In this document: positions 37,764-46,347 of the stretch, piece by piece
How the letters are laid out: every line of letters begins with the position of its first letter
Position numbering within the stretch: position 1 is the first letter of the stretch
Origin: Rhodoplanes sp046000175
Lineage (GTDB): Bacteria; Pseudomonadota; Alphaproteobacteria; Rhizobiales; Xanthobacteraceae
Direction: 5' to 3'
Length of the DNA: 64,000 bases
Assembly: GCF_046000175.1 (NCBI RefSeq)
Contig: NZ_JBEOMB010000053.1
Span: 1-64,000 of the forward strand
Program-made: the position numbers and the translations under genes
The notes under the pieces: model-generated
Told to the model about the DNA's origin: nothing
Seen by the model: only the letters and a program-made list of their open reading frames with translations
Databases searched by the model: none

Positions 37764-38156
37764 ATGCTGTCCGCCGGCACCCAGGTTCGCCTCGAGAACG
37801 CCCGGCGGCCGGACCTCGCGGCCGTCGAGGCGCCGGCGCTCGCCGACACCGGCGCGCTCCACCTCTGCATTCCCGAGCATGTGGCGCTCCAGCTGGCGCT
37901 GGACGAGCTCGACCGCCGCGAGGTGACGCTCGCCGACGGGTCGCGCCGCCGGGTGCCCTATGTCGGACCGATCCTGATCTCGGTCGCCAATCGCCGCGGC
38001 GTCGCCGGGGCCATGGTGCTCGGCACCGAGGTGCTGCTCGGCGCCATCCCGATGGAGGACATGGACCTCGTCGTCGTGCCGGCGACCCGCGACGTGATCC
38101 CCAACCCGGCCAACCCGAACCTCGCCGTCTCGATTGCCAAGGGCGTCCGCGGCTGA
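37764..38156 (+). CDS. Clan AA (retropepsin-like) aspartic protease
   Basis: The 130-residue protein has ALADTGALHLCIPEHVALQL near residues 26-45, in which DTGA is the single-chain retropepsin active-site motif; a second strand LADGSRRRVPYVGPI and the ALGAIPMEDMDLVV-like GAIPMEDMDLVV follow, as in the clan AA family of small bacterial proteases that work as homodimers. No signal peptide or membrane segment is present, so it should be cytosolic. Its substrate is unknown. It interrupts the sucD-sucA pair; the ATG at 37764 is the best available start. Confidence 0.82.
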   Translation: MLSAGTQVRLENARRPDLAAVEAPALADTGALHLCIPEHVALQLALDELDRREVTLADGSRRRVPYVGPILISVANRRGVAGAMVLGTEVLLGAIPMEDMDLVVVPATRDVIPNPANPNLAVSIAKGVRG

Positions 38157-38370
38157 CGCCGTCGGGCCGAAGGCTGCACGGCGTTAAGAACCCGAACCGC
38201 CGTCCAGTTTGGTGAAAATTGATTCACTCCTACCCCGATTCTCCTTCATGAAATCGTTGTCGCGGCGCGGGAAGGCGCCTAAATAGGGGCTCCGGCCGCG
38301 GCGGTTTCCCGGGCCGGCCCGGCTCGCTCCCGCTCCCCCAGGGGCCTCGCCCCGCGATCAGGACCCGTTC

Positions 38371-41325
38371 ATGTCCCGCCAAGACGCGAACGCTCAATTC
38401 GCCCTCACCTCGTTCCTCTACGGCGGCAACGCCGCCTATATCGAAGACCTCTACGCGCGCTACGAAGCCGATCCGAAGGCGGTCGACACCGAGTGGCGGG
38501 TGTTCTTCTCCGGCCTCAAGGACACGGCCTCGGACGTGGCGCGCTCGGCGCGCGGCGCCTCCTGGAAGGAGCCGCACTGGCCGGTGGTCGAGGAAGGCCC
38601 GATCCGCATCGTCGAGCCCGAGGCCCAGGAGGCGGCGATCCGCCTCACCGATCGCATCGCCCAGAAGGCGCAGCATTACGGGGTCGACCTCACCACGGCC
38701 GACGTCCAGCAGGCGACGCGCGATAGTTTGCACGCCCTGATGCTGATCCGCGCCTACCGCATGCGCGGCCATCTGCACGCCGACCTCGATCCGCTCGGCC
38801 TCGAGGCGATCAAGGACCACGAGGAGCTCGACCCGCGCTCCTACGGCTTCACCGAGGCCGACTTCGACCGCCGCATCTATCTCGACTTCGTGCTCGGCAT
38901 GGAGTTCGGCACGCTGCGCCAGATCATCGCGATCCTGAAGCGCACCTACTGCCAGACGCTCGGCGTCGAGTTCATGCACATCACCGACCCGGCCCAGAAG
39001 GCCTGGCTGCAGGAGCGCATCGAGGGTCCCGACAAGGAGATCCACTTCACCCGCGAGGGCAAGCGCGCCATCCTCAACAAGCTGGTCGAGGCCGAGGGCT
39101 TCGAGAAGTTCTGCGACGTGAAGTTCACCGGCACCAAGCGGTTCGGCCTGGACGGCTCGGAATCGATGATCCCGGCGCTCGAGCAGATCATCAAGCGCGG
39201 CGGCGCGCTCGGCGTGAAGGAGATCGCGGTCGGCATGGCCCACCGCGGCCGCCTCAACGTGCTGGCCCAGGTGATGGCCAAGCCGCACCGCGCCATCTTC
39301 CACGAGTTCAAGGGCGGCTCGTTCACGCCCGACGAGGTCGAGGGCTCCGGCGACGTCAAGTATCACCTCGGCGCCTCGTCGGACCGCGAGTTCGACGGCA
39401 ACAGCGTGCATCTGTCGCTCACCGCCAACCCGTCGCATCTCGAGATCGTCAACCCGGTGGTGCTCGGAAAGACGCGGGCCAAGCAGGACCAGCACGGCTG
39501 CACGACCGAGGACCGCACCCAGGTGCTGCCGCTCCTCATCTCGGGCGACGCCTCGTTCGCCGGCCAGGGCGTGGTGGCGGAGTGCTTCGGCCTCTCCGGC
39601 CTGCGCGGCCACCGCACCGGCGGCTCGATCCACTTCATCGTCAACAATCAGATCGGCTTCACGACCTATCCGCGCTACTCGCGCTCGTCGCCGTACCCGT
39701 CCGACACGGCCAAGATGATCGAGGCGCCGATCTTCCACGCCAACGGCGACGATCCGGAGGCCGTGGTGTTCGCCGCCAAGGTGGCGACCGAGTTCCGCCA
39801 GAAGTTCCAGAAGCCGGTCGTCATCGACATGTTCTGCTACCGGCGGTTCGGCCACAACGAGGGCGACGAGCCGTCGTTCACCCAGCCGCTGATGTACAAG
39901 AAGATCCGCTCGCATCCGTCGACGCTGGAGATCTACTCGAAGAAGCTGTTCGCCGAGGGCATCGTCACCGACGGCGAGGTCGAGAAGATGAAGGCCGACT
40001 GGCGGGCGCGGCTCGACGCCGAGTTCGACGCCAGCCACGGCTACAAGTCGAACAAGGCCGACTGGCTGGACGGCCGCTGGGCCGGCATGAAGGTCGCCGC
40101 CCCGAGCGACGACCCGCGGCGCGGCAACACCGGCGTCGAGGCCGAGACCCTGAAGGAGATCGGCGACAAGATCACCTCGGTCCCGGCCGGCTTCAATCTC
40201 CACCGCACCATCCAGCGGTTCCTCGACGCCCGCCGCAAGGCGATCGACACCGGCGAGGGGATCGACTGGGCGACCGGCGAGGCGCTCGCATTCTGCACCC
40301 TGTTGGCCGACGGCCATCCGGTCCGTCTGTCGGGTCAGGATTCCGAGCGCGGCACCTTCTCGCAGCGCCACGCCGTGCTGATCGACCAGGAGACCGAGAA
40401 CCGCCACACGCCGTTCAACTACGTCAAGCCCGGCCAGGCCCGCTTCGAGGTGATCAACTCGATGCTGTCCGAGGAGGCGGTGCTCGGCTTCGAGTACGGC
40501 TACTCGCTGGCCGAGCCGAACGCGCTCGTGCTGTGGGAGGCGCAGTTCGGCGACTTCGCCAACGGCGCCCAGGTGGTGTTCGACCAGTTCCTGTCGTCGG
40601 GCGAGCGCAAGTGGCTGCGCATGTCCGGCCTCGTCTGCCTGCTCCCGCACGGCTACGAGGGGCAGGGGCCGGAGCACTCCTCGGCCAGGCTCGAGCGCTA
40701 TCTGCAGATGTGCGCCGAGGACAACATGCAGGTCGCCTACTGCACGACGCCGGCGAACTACTTCCACATCCTGCGCCGACAGCTGAAGCGCGACTTCCGC
40801 AAGCCGCTGATCCTGATGACGCCGAAGAGCCTGCTGCGCCACAAGCGGGCGGTGTCGCGACTCGACGAGATGACGGCCGGCACGTCGTTCCACCGCCTGC
40901 TGCCCGACGACGCGGATAGCCGTCACGGCGAGCACATCCGGCTCGCCCCCGACCGCAAGATCCGCCGCATCGTGCTGTGCACCGGCAAGGTCTATTACGA
41001 TCTCTACGAGGAGCGCGAGAAGCGCGGCATCGACGACATCTATCTGCTGCGCGTCGAGCAGCTCTATCCGTTCCCGACCAAGGCGATGCTGGCCCGCCTG
41101 CAGCGGTTCAAGAACGCCGAGGTGGTGTGGTGCCAGGAAGAGCCGCGCAACATGGGCGCGTGGACCTTCGTCGAGCCGTATCTGGAATGGGTGATGAACC
41201 AGGTCGCCGGCGAGTACCGCAGGCCCCGCTATGTCGGGCGCCCGCCCTCCGCCGCCACCGCGACGGGCCTGATGTCCAAGCATCTCGCACAGCTCAAGGC
41301 GTTCCTCGACGACGCGCTGGGCTGA
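38371..41325 (+). CDS. sucA: 2-oxoglutarate dehydrogenase E1 component
   Basis: SucA is the thiamine-diphosphate-dependent E1 that decarboxylates 2-oxoglutarate and transfers the succinyl group to E2. The 984-residue protein starts with the E2-binding segment ANAQFALTSFLYGGNAAYIEDLY (written in part), contains the TPP motif GDASFAGQG near residue 392 with VNNQIGFTT downstream, and ends with the transketolase-like domains including CYRRFGHNEGDEP, PHGYEGQGPEHSSARLER (in part) and WCQEEPRNMGAW. Length and order are standard. An AT-richer stretch at 38200-38260 may hold its promoter. Confidence 0.97.
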   Translation: MSRQDANAQFALTSFLYGGNAAYIEDLYARYEADPKAVDTEWRVFFSGLKDTASDVARSARGASWKEPHWPVVEEGPIRIVEPEAQEAAIRLTDRIAQKAQHYGVDLTTADVQQATRDSLHALMLIRAYRMRGHLHADLDPLGLEAIKDHEELDPRSYGFTEADFDRRIYLDFVLGMEFGTLRQIIAILKRTYCQTLGVEFMHITDPAQKAWLQERIEGPDKEIHFTREGKRAILNKLVEAEGFEKFCDVKFTGTKRFGLDGSESMIPALEQIIKRGGALGVKEIAVGMAHRGRLNVLAQVMAKPHRAIFHEFKGGSFTPDEVEGSGDVKYHLGASSDREFDGNSVHLSLTANPSHLEIVNPVVLGKTRAKQDQHGCTTEDRTQVLPLLISGDASFAGQGVVAECFGLSGLRGHRTGGSIHFIVNNQIGFTTYPRYSRSSPYPSDTAKMIEAPIFHANGDDPEAVVFAAKVATEFRQKFQKPVVIDMFCYRRFGHNEGDEPSFTQPLMYKKIRSHPSTLEIYSKKLFAEGIVTDGEVEKMKADWRARLDAEFDASHGYKSNKADWLDGRWAGMKVAAPSDDPRRGNTGVEAETLKEIGDKITSVPAGFNLHRTIQRFLDARRKAIDTGEGIDWATGEALAFCTLLADGHPVRLSGQDSERGTFSQRHAVLIDQETENRHTPFNYVKPGQARFEVINSMLSEEAVLGFEYGYSLAEPNALVLWEAQFGDFANGAQVVFDQFLSSGERKWLRMSGLVCLLPHGYEGQGPEHSSARLERYLQMCAEDNMQVAYCTTPANYFHILRRQLKRDFRKPLILMTPKSLLRHKRAVSRLDEMTAGTSFHRLLPDDADSRHGEHIRLAPDRKIRRIVLCTGKVYYDLYEEREKRGIDDIYLLRVEQLYPFPTKAMLARLQRFKNAEVVWCQEEPRNMGAWTFVEPYLEWVMNQVAGEYRRPRYVGRPPSAATATGLMSKHLAQLKAFLDDALG

Positions 41326-41457
41326 TCGCCGCGCGCGCTCCCGAACACAGTCCCTGGCCGGACGCCGTGCCCGGCCATCTCCGCCCCCCGCCCGAACCCG
41401 ATCCGCGCGCCGCCGCGCCCTCCGCGTCCGCCGCCCGATCCTTGGATACGAAGAACG

Positions 41458-42747
41458 ATGGTTGACATCCGCGTGCCCACCCTGGGCGAGTCCGTGACCG
41501 AAGCCACGATCGGCCGCTGGTTCAAGAAGGCGGGCGAGCCGGTGTCGGTGGACGAGCCGCTGGTCGAGCTCGAGACCGACAAGGTCACCATCGAGGTGCC
41601 GGCGCCCGCCGCCGGCGTGCTCTCCGAGATCGCCGTGTCGGACGGCGAGACCGTCGCGGTCGGCGCGCTGCTCGGGCAGATCGCCGAGGGTGCCGCGGCT
41701 GCCGCCGGCGCCGCGCCCGCCGCCAAGGCCGAGAAGTCGAAGCCGGCCGCGCCGCCGCCCGCTCACACGGCTGCGGCTCCGGCGGTCGCCAAGCAGGACG
41801 CGACCAAGCAGGACGCCCCGCTCGCCCCGTCGGTCCGCCGGCTGGAGGCGGAGAGCGGCGTGCCGGCCTCCGGCGTCGCCGGCACCGGCCGGGATGGCCG
41901 GGTGACCAAGGGCGACATGCTGGCCGCGATCGAGCGCGGCGCCGCGGCGCCCGCGCCTGCGGCTCCCGCGCCGGCGCCCGTCCAGGCCTTCGCGCCGCCG
42001 CCGGTCGCGCCCGTGCAGGTGCGCGCCCCCTCGCCGCCCGACGACGCGGCGCGCGAGGAGCGCGTGCGCATGACCAAGCTGCGCCAGACCATCGCGCGCC
42101 GCCTGAAGGATGCGCAGAACACCGCCGCCATGCTGACGACCTTCAACGAGGTCGACATGACGGCCGTGATCGCGCTGCGCAACCAGTACAAGGATCTTTT
42201 CGAGAAGAAGCACCGGGTGAAGCTCGGCTTCATGGGCTTCTTCACCCGCGCCTGCGTGCAGGCGCTGCGCGAGGTCCCGTCGGTCAATGCCGAGATCGAC
42301 GGCGCCGACATGGTCTACAAGAATTATTATCACATCGGCGTCGCGGTCGGCACCGATCGCGGCCTGGTCGTGCCGGTGGTGCGTGACTGCCAGTCGAAGA
42401 CGCTGGCCGAGATCGAGAAGACGATCGCCGATTTCGGCCGTCGCGCCCGCGACGGCCAGCTCAAGATCGAGGAGATGCAGGGCGGCACCTTCACGATCTC
42501 CAACGGCGGCGTCTACGGCTCGCTGATGTCGACCCCGATCCTCAACGCGCCGCAGTCCGGCATCCTCGGGATGCACAAGACCCAGGAGCGGCCCGTGGTG
42601 GTCGGCGGCAAGATCGAGATCCGCCCGATGATGTATCTGGCGCTCAGCTACGATCACCGCGTCATCGACGGCAAGGAGGCCGTGACGTTCCTGGTGCGCG
42701 TCAAGGAGAGCCTGGAGGACCCGGCGCGGCTCGTGCTGGATCTTTGA
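41458..42747 (+). CDS. sucB: Dihydrolipoamide succinyltransferase E2
   Basis: SucB forms the core of the 2-oxoglutarate dehydrogenase complex. The 429-residue protein has one lipoyl domain (residues 1-77, lipoyl Lys42 in ETDKVTIE), an Ala/Pro/Lys linker, the E3/E1-binding domain (about 122-158: APSVRRLEAESG, GTGRDGRVTKGD), a second Ala/Pro linker and the catalytic domain from about 200 with the active-site His400 in DHRVIDG. It follows sucA by 132 bp. lpd, which normally follows, is displaced by a five-gene insertion. Confidence 0.97.
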   Translation: MVDIRVPTLGESVTEATIGRWFKKAGEPVSVDEPLVELETDKVTIEVPAPAAGVLSEIAVSDGETVAVGALLGQIAEGAAAAAGAAPAAKAEKSKPAAPPPAHTAAAPAVAKQDATKQDAPLAPSVRRLEAESGVPASGVAGTGRDGRVTKGDMLAAIERGAAAPAPAAPAPAPVQAFAPPPVAPVQVRAPSPPDDAAREERVRMTKLRQTIARRLKDAQNTAAMLTTFNEVDMTAVIALRNQYKDLFEKKHRVKLGFMGFFTRACVQALREVPSVNAEIDGADMVYKNYYHIGVAVGTDRGLVVPVVRDCQSKTLAEIEKTIADFGRRARDGQLKIEEMQGGTFTISNGGVYGSLMSTPILNAPQSGILGMHKTQERPVVVGGKIEIRPMMYLALSYDHRVIDGKEAVTFLVRVKESLEDPARLVLDL

Positions 42748-42750
42748 GAA

Positions 42751-42782
42751 TTGACACTATGCCAAGGCGGCGGTGCTATCTT
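42751..42782 (+). promoter_or_regulatory. Promoter-like sequence before DUF4160 gene
   Basis: A perfect TTGACA at 42751-42756 is followed at a rather long 20-nt spacing by an extended -10-like TGC-TATCTT. It lies directly after the sucB stop and would give the inserted cassette its own transcription. Confidence 0.35.
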
Positions 42783-42813
42783 GTCCGCAAACGATTGATG
42801 GCAGCGATGCGTA

Positions 42814-43065
42814 ATGCCCACGGTAGCGATCGTCGACGGGGTCAAGATCCAGTTCTATTGGGATGATCATTCGCCGGCGCACTTTCACGTAGAGCACGGC
42901 GAATATCGTGCCCAAATCGCTATCGACAGCTTGTCGATCATCAACGGCTATATACCGAAAGCACAGTATCGGAAGGTCGTCACATGGGCCAAGCCGCGAA
43001 AAAGCGAACTGCTAAAAGCTTGGATTCAGTGCCAGTCCGATCTCCATCCCGGCAGCATAGGGTGA
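42814..43065 (+). CDS. DUF4160 protein
   Basis: The 83-residue protein shows the DUF4160 pattern: DGVKIQFYWDDHSPAHFHVEHGEY near residues 8-31, with the conserved D-H-x-P-x-H-F-H segment, then AQIAIDSL and IPKAQYRKVVTWAKPRKSELL. DUF4160 proteins are almost always followed by DUF2442 proteins and are discussed as toxin-antitoxin-like pairs, without a demonstrated mechanism. The HxFHV motif could bind metal. Its stop overlaps the GTG start of the next gene. Confidence 0.88.
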   Translation: MPTVAIVDGVKIQFYWDDHSPAHFHVEHGEYRAQIAIDSLSIINGYIPKAQYRKVVTWAKPRKSELLKAWIQCQSDLHPGSIG

Positions 43066-43361
43066 AGAAGCTGCCACGAATCGCCTCGGCAGAGCCTGTG
43101 ATTCACGGAGTTCTCAAGATCGTCTGGACCGACGGCTACCAGGGAATAGTCGACCTGCGTCCAACGATCGCCCGGGGCAAAATCTTTACATACCTGCAAA
43201 AGCCCAAGAACTTCGAGAAGGTGAGGGTCAGCGAGTACGGTCATTCCATCGAGTGGATCGACCAGAACGGTGACGAGATCGACTTCGGTGCCGATACACT
43301 CCGATCCAAAGCCGAGAACCAGGCCCGGCTGAACGAGGTCGCGTCGATCCTTCAATATTGA
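43062..43361 (+). CDS. DUF2442 protein
   Basis: The 99-residue protein contains the DUF2442 domain: VLKIVWTDGYQGIVDLRPTI, FEKVRVSEYGHSIEWI and DGDEIDFGADTL-like NGDEIDFGADTL. The chosen GTG at 43062 overlaps the DUF4160 stop as GTGA, the usual coupling of this pair; an upstream ATG at 42984 would overlap the DUF4160 gene by 82 bp. Small, acidic C-terminal half. Function of the pair is not known. Confidence 0.86.
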   Translation: MKKLPRIASAEPVIHGVLKIVWTDGYQGIVDLRPTIARGKIFTYLQKPKNFEKVRVSEYGHSIEWIDQNGDEIDFGADTLRSKAENQARLNEVASILQY

Positions 43362-43441
43362 CCAGCTCCCCTGTCGCGCAGCGGAACGCGGCGAATGCGG
43401 GTGGTCAGGCCTGTCGCCGCCTGTCGGAGCTCGGAAAACAC

Positions 43442-43786
43442 GTGATCGAAAAGGAGCCTATCGATTCCCGTTAGCTGGCATCGATCGAGCGTTGGGCACG
43501 CGAGCGGGGGGAAATCCAATCGGTCTGGCTCTTTGGGAGCCGAGTTCGGGGGAATCATCGTAGCGACAGCGATCTCGATATCGGAGTTCGGTTATACGGC
43601 GACGAGAAGGAGCGTCTGGCGATCTGGATCTTTGAAGGGGCGTGCTGGGCGGCATCACTTCAGGAACTCGTCAGTGTAAAAATTCACCTGGAATTGGCCG
43701 ACCCAGTCAATTCGCCAGACAAGGTCTGGTCCGCCGTGCAGGCCTATGGACGAAAGGTCTTCGATCGCGAGGAGTTGGGCCTTTGA
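43442..43786 (+). pseudogene. MNT-type nucleotidyltransferase with in-frame TAG
   Basis: Reading from GTG 43442 (with AAGGAG close by), codon 11 is TAG at 43472-43474, after which the frame is open to TGA 43784-43786. The open part encodes a minimal nucleotidyltransferase: SIERWARERGEIQSVWLFGS, then GSRVRGNHRSDSDLDIGV with the metal-binding S-D-x-D pair, and VFDREELGL at the end. MNT proteins partner with HEPN toxins and can AMPylate them, or are of unknown role. No ATG, GTG or TTG restores a start between TAG and the catalytic motif, so it is either dead, started at CTG 43475, or read through. Its stop overlaps the LysE start as TGATG. Confidence 0.7.
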
Positions 43787-44415
43787 TGTCCCACACGGCC
43801 GAGTTCCTCTCCCTGATGGCGGTGTTTCTGGTCGCGGCGGTGACGCCGGGGGCCGACTTCGCCTGCGTGATGCGCGAGAGCGTGGTGCACGGCCGCCGCG
43901 CCGGGGTGCTCGCCGCGGTCGGCGTAGGCTCGGCGATCCTGGTCCATGTTGGCTACACGGTGCTGGGCATCGGCCTGATCGTCGCCCATTCGGTCGTCGC
44001 CTTCACGATCGTCAAATGGGTCGGCGCCGCCTATCTGGTCTGGCTCGGCATCAAGAGCTTCCGCGCCCCGACGCCGACGCTGCCCGATCCCGGCGCGCAC
44101 GATCCCGCGGCCCGGCCTGCGCGCCGTTCGCTGGCGATCGGGGCCCTGACAAATCTGCTCAATCCCAAGGCCACGCTGTTCTTCGTGTCGCTGTTCTCCA
44201 CCATCGTGTCGCCGCAGACGCCGCTTCTCTTCCAGCTCGGCTACGGCCTCGCCATGGCCGTGACGCTCGCCGTCTGGTTCACGATCGTCGCCGTGTTCCT
44301 CACCACCGGCACGGCGCGCGCCGCCTTCGCGCGGGCCGGCCGCTGGTTCAACCGCGCCACCGGGCTCGTGCTGATCGGGCTCGGCGTGCGCGTCGCCCTG
44401 CAACGGAGTCACTGA
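43786..44415 (+). CDS. LysE family amino-acid exporter
   Basis: The 209-residue membrane protein has six hydrophobic segments and the LysE/RhtB signature near the N-terminus (AAVTPGADFACVMRESVVHGRRAG in pieces: TPGADF, GRRAGVLAAVGVGSA) and the loop LTNLLNPKATLFF near residues 122-134, which is diagnostic of the family. Such proteins export amino acids or their analogues. The ATG overlaps the preceding stop (TGATG), implying coupling, and the next gene starts right after its stop. Confidence 0.92.
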   Translation: MSHTAEFLSLMAVFLVAAVTPGADFACVMRESVVHGRRAGVLAAVGVGSAILVHVGYTVLGIGLIVAHSVVAFTIVKWVGAAYLVWLGIKSFRAPTPTLPDPGAHDPAARPARRSLAIGALTNLLNPKATLFFVSLFSTIVSPQTPLLFQLGYGLAMAVTLAVWFTIVAVFLTTGTARAAFARAGRWFNRATGLVLIGLGVRVALQRSH

Positions 44416-44823
44416 GTGTCGCCGACCCCCGTCCCGACCGAGCTCCATCTCCTCGCCGCCGCCGTGGTGCTGCTCGTCGTGCAGATCTTCATCCAGTCCG
44501 GCACCATGACCAAGGAGCTCGGCACCGACTGGAACGCCGGCGCGCGCGACGACGGCCGCAAGCCCACGGGCGTGCTCGCCGGCCGCGCCGAGCGGGCGCT
44601 GAAGAACTATCTCGAGACCTTCCCGGCCTTCGTCGCGCTGGCCCTGGCGCTCGCCGTCACGGGGCGCACCGGCGGGCTGGCGCTCGCTGGTGCGCATCTG
44701 TGGTTCTGGGCCCGTCTCGTCTACGTGCCGCTCTATCTCGCCGGCGTGCCCAAGGTGCGTTCTCTGGTGTGGCTCGCCGCGCTGGTCGGGCTCGGCCTGA
44801 TGCTCGCGGCCCTCGTCCTCTGA
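44416..44823 (+). CDS. MAPEG family membrane protein
   Basis: The 135-residue protein has four membrane helices and the MAPEG segment AGRAERALKNYLETFPAFVALALAL (residues about 54-78, given in part as ERALKNYLETFPAF), which holds the glutathione-binding Arg/Asn/Glu residues of the family. Bacterial MAPEG proteins of this type are of unknown substrate; eukaryotic ones conjugate glutathione or make eicosanoids. GTG start immediately follows the LysE stop without a gap. Confidence 0.88.
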   Translation: MSPTPVPTELHLLAAAVVLLVVQIFIQSGTMTKELGTDWNAGARDDGRKPTGVLAGRAERALKNYLETFPAFVALALALAVTGRTGGLALAGAHLWFWARLVYVPLYLAGVPKVRSLVWLAALVGLGLMLAALVL

Positions 44824-44859
44824 ATCTGTCCTGATCACTCCCCGAACGGAACCTTCGCG

Positions 44860-46260
44860 ATGTCAGCTTACGATCTCGTCGTCATCGGCACCGGCCCCGG
44901 CGGCTATGTCTGCGCCATCCGGGCCGCCCAGCTCGGTCTCAAGACCGCCGTGGTCGAGAAGCGCAAGACGCTCGGCGGCACCTGCCTGAACATCGGCTGC
45001 ATCCCGTCCAAGGCGTTGCTGCACGCCTCCGAGCTGTTCGACGAGGCCGGCCACGGCTTCGAGGCCATGGGCATCAAGGTCGGCAAGCCGAAGCTCGATC
45101 TCGCCGCCATGATGGCGTTCAAGGACGAGGGCGTCGACGGCAACGTCAAGGGCGTCGAGTTCCTGATGAAGAAGAACAAGATCGACGTCCATGTCGGCAC
45201 CGGCCGCATCAGCGCGCCCGGCAAGGTCGAGGTGACGGGCGAGGCCGGCACGACGACGCTCGACGCCAAGGCGATCGTCATCGCCACCGGCTCCGAGGTG
45301 GCGCCGCTGAAGGGCGTGACGATCGACGAGCAGCGCATCGTCTCGTCCACGGGCGCGCTGTCGCTCGAGAAGGTGCCGAAGAAGCTGCTGGTCGTCGGCG
45401 CCGGCGTGATCGGGCTCGAGCTCGGCTCGGTGTGGCGCCGGCTCGGCGCCGAGGTCGAGGTCGTCGAGTTCCTCGATCGCATCGTTCCCGGCATCGACCT
45501 CGAAGTCGCGAAGCAGTTCCAGCGCATTCTTCAGAAGCAGGGCTTTACGTTCCGCCTGTCCACCAAGGTGACCGGGATCGACACGTCGGGCTCGCGCCTG
45601 AAGGCGACCGTGGAGCCGGCCGCCGGCGGCGACGCGGCGACCATCGATTGCGACGTCGCGCTGATCGCCATCGGCCGCGTACCCTACACGCAGGGCCTCG
45701 GGCTCGACGCGGTCGGCGTCGCGCTCGATCCGCGCGGCCGGGTGATCACCGACGCGCATTTCGCCACCAACGTGCCCGGCATCTACGCCATCGGCGACGT
45801 GATCGCCGGTCCGATGCTGGCCCACAAGGCCGAGGACGAGGGCGTCGCGGTCGCGGAGATTCTGGCCGGCAAGGCGGGCCACGTGAACTACGACGTGATT
45901 CCGGGCGTCGTGTACACGAACCCGGAGCTCGCCAGCGTCGGCAAGTCCGAGGAGGATCTCAAGGCCGCCGGCATCGCCTACAACGTGGGAAAATTTCCGT
46001 TCACGGCGAACGGCCGCGCCAAGGTGAACCGCCAGACCGACGGCTTCGTGAAGATCCTCGCCGACGCCAAGACCGACCGGGTGCTCGGCGTCCACATCCT
46101 CGGCGCCGATGCCGGCAACATGATCGCCGAGGCCGCCGTGGCGATGGAGTTCGGCGCCTCCTCGGAGGACATCGCCCGCACCTGCCACGCCCACCCGACG
46201 CTGCCCGAGGCCGTCAAGGAGGCGGCGCTGGCCGTGGAGAAGCGCGCGATTCATATGTGA
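44860..46260 (+). CDS. lpd: Dihydrolipoamide dehydrogenase E3
   Basis: Lpd reoxidises the dihydrolipoyl groups of SucB with FAD and NAD. The 466-residue protein has the FAD motif GTGPGGYVCA at 10-19, the redox disulfide Cys42/Cys47 in GGTCLNIGCIPSKAL, the NAD motif VGAGVIGLELGSVW, the second FAD segment ATNVPGIYAIGDVI and the catalytic His445/Glu450 pair in HAHPTLPEAVKEA. It serves the SucAB complex 2.1 kb upstream. Confidence 0.97.
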   Translation: MSAYDLVVIGTGPGGYVCAIRAAQLGLKTAVVEKRKTLGGTCLNIGCIPSKALLHASELFDEAGHGFEAMGIKVGKPKLDLAAMMAFKDEGVDGNVKGVEFLMKKNKIDVHVGTGRISAPGKVEVTGEAGTTTLDAKAIVIATGSEVAPLKGVTIDEQRIVSSTGALSLEKVPKKLLVVGAGVIGLELGSVWRRLGAEVEVVEFLDRIVPGIDLEVAKQFQRILQKQGFTFRLSTKVTGIDTSGSRLKATVEPAAGGDAATIDCDVALIAIGRVPYTQGLGLDAVGVALDPRGRVITDAHFATNVPGIYAIGDVIAGPMLAHKAEDEGVAVAEILAGKAGHVNYDVIPGVVYTNPELASVGKSEEDLKAAGIAYNVGKFPFTANGRAKVNRQTDGFVKILADAKTDRVLGVHILGADAGNMIAEAAVAMEFGASSEDIARTCHAHPTLPEAVKEAALAVEKRAIHM

Positions 46261-46285
46261 GCGCCGCGCGATCCCGGCCGCGCCA

Positions 46286-46314
46286 TTGACCTCGCCTGCC
46301 GACCACGCTACCTA
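46286..46314 (+). promoter_or_regulatory. Sigma-70-like promoter before macro-TIR gene
   Basis: TTGACC at 46286-46291, a 17-nt spacer and TACCTA at 46309-46314 (with TATATC overlapping just after) make a plausible vegetative promoter about 34 bp before the ATG. It would let the macro-TIR gene be expressed independently of lpd. Confidence 0.45.
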
Positions 46315-46347
46315 TATCCTAGGTTGTGTGACGAGGCACAAAGAACC

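Noticed and set aside
38230..42657. Minus-strand 1475-codon open frame opposite sucA and sucB
   Set aside because: Purely a shadow frame: sucA and sucB on the plus strand have all catalytic motifs.
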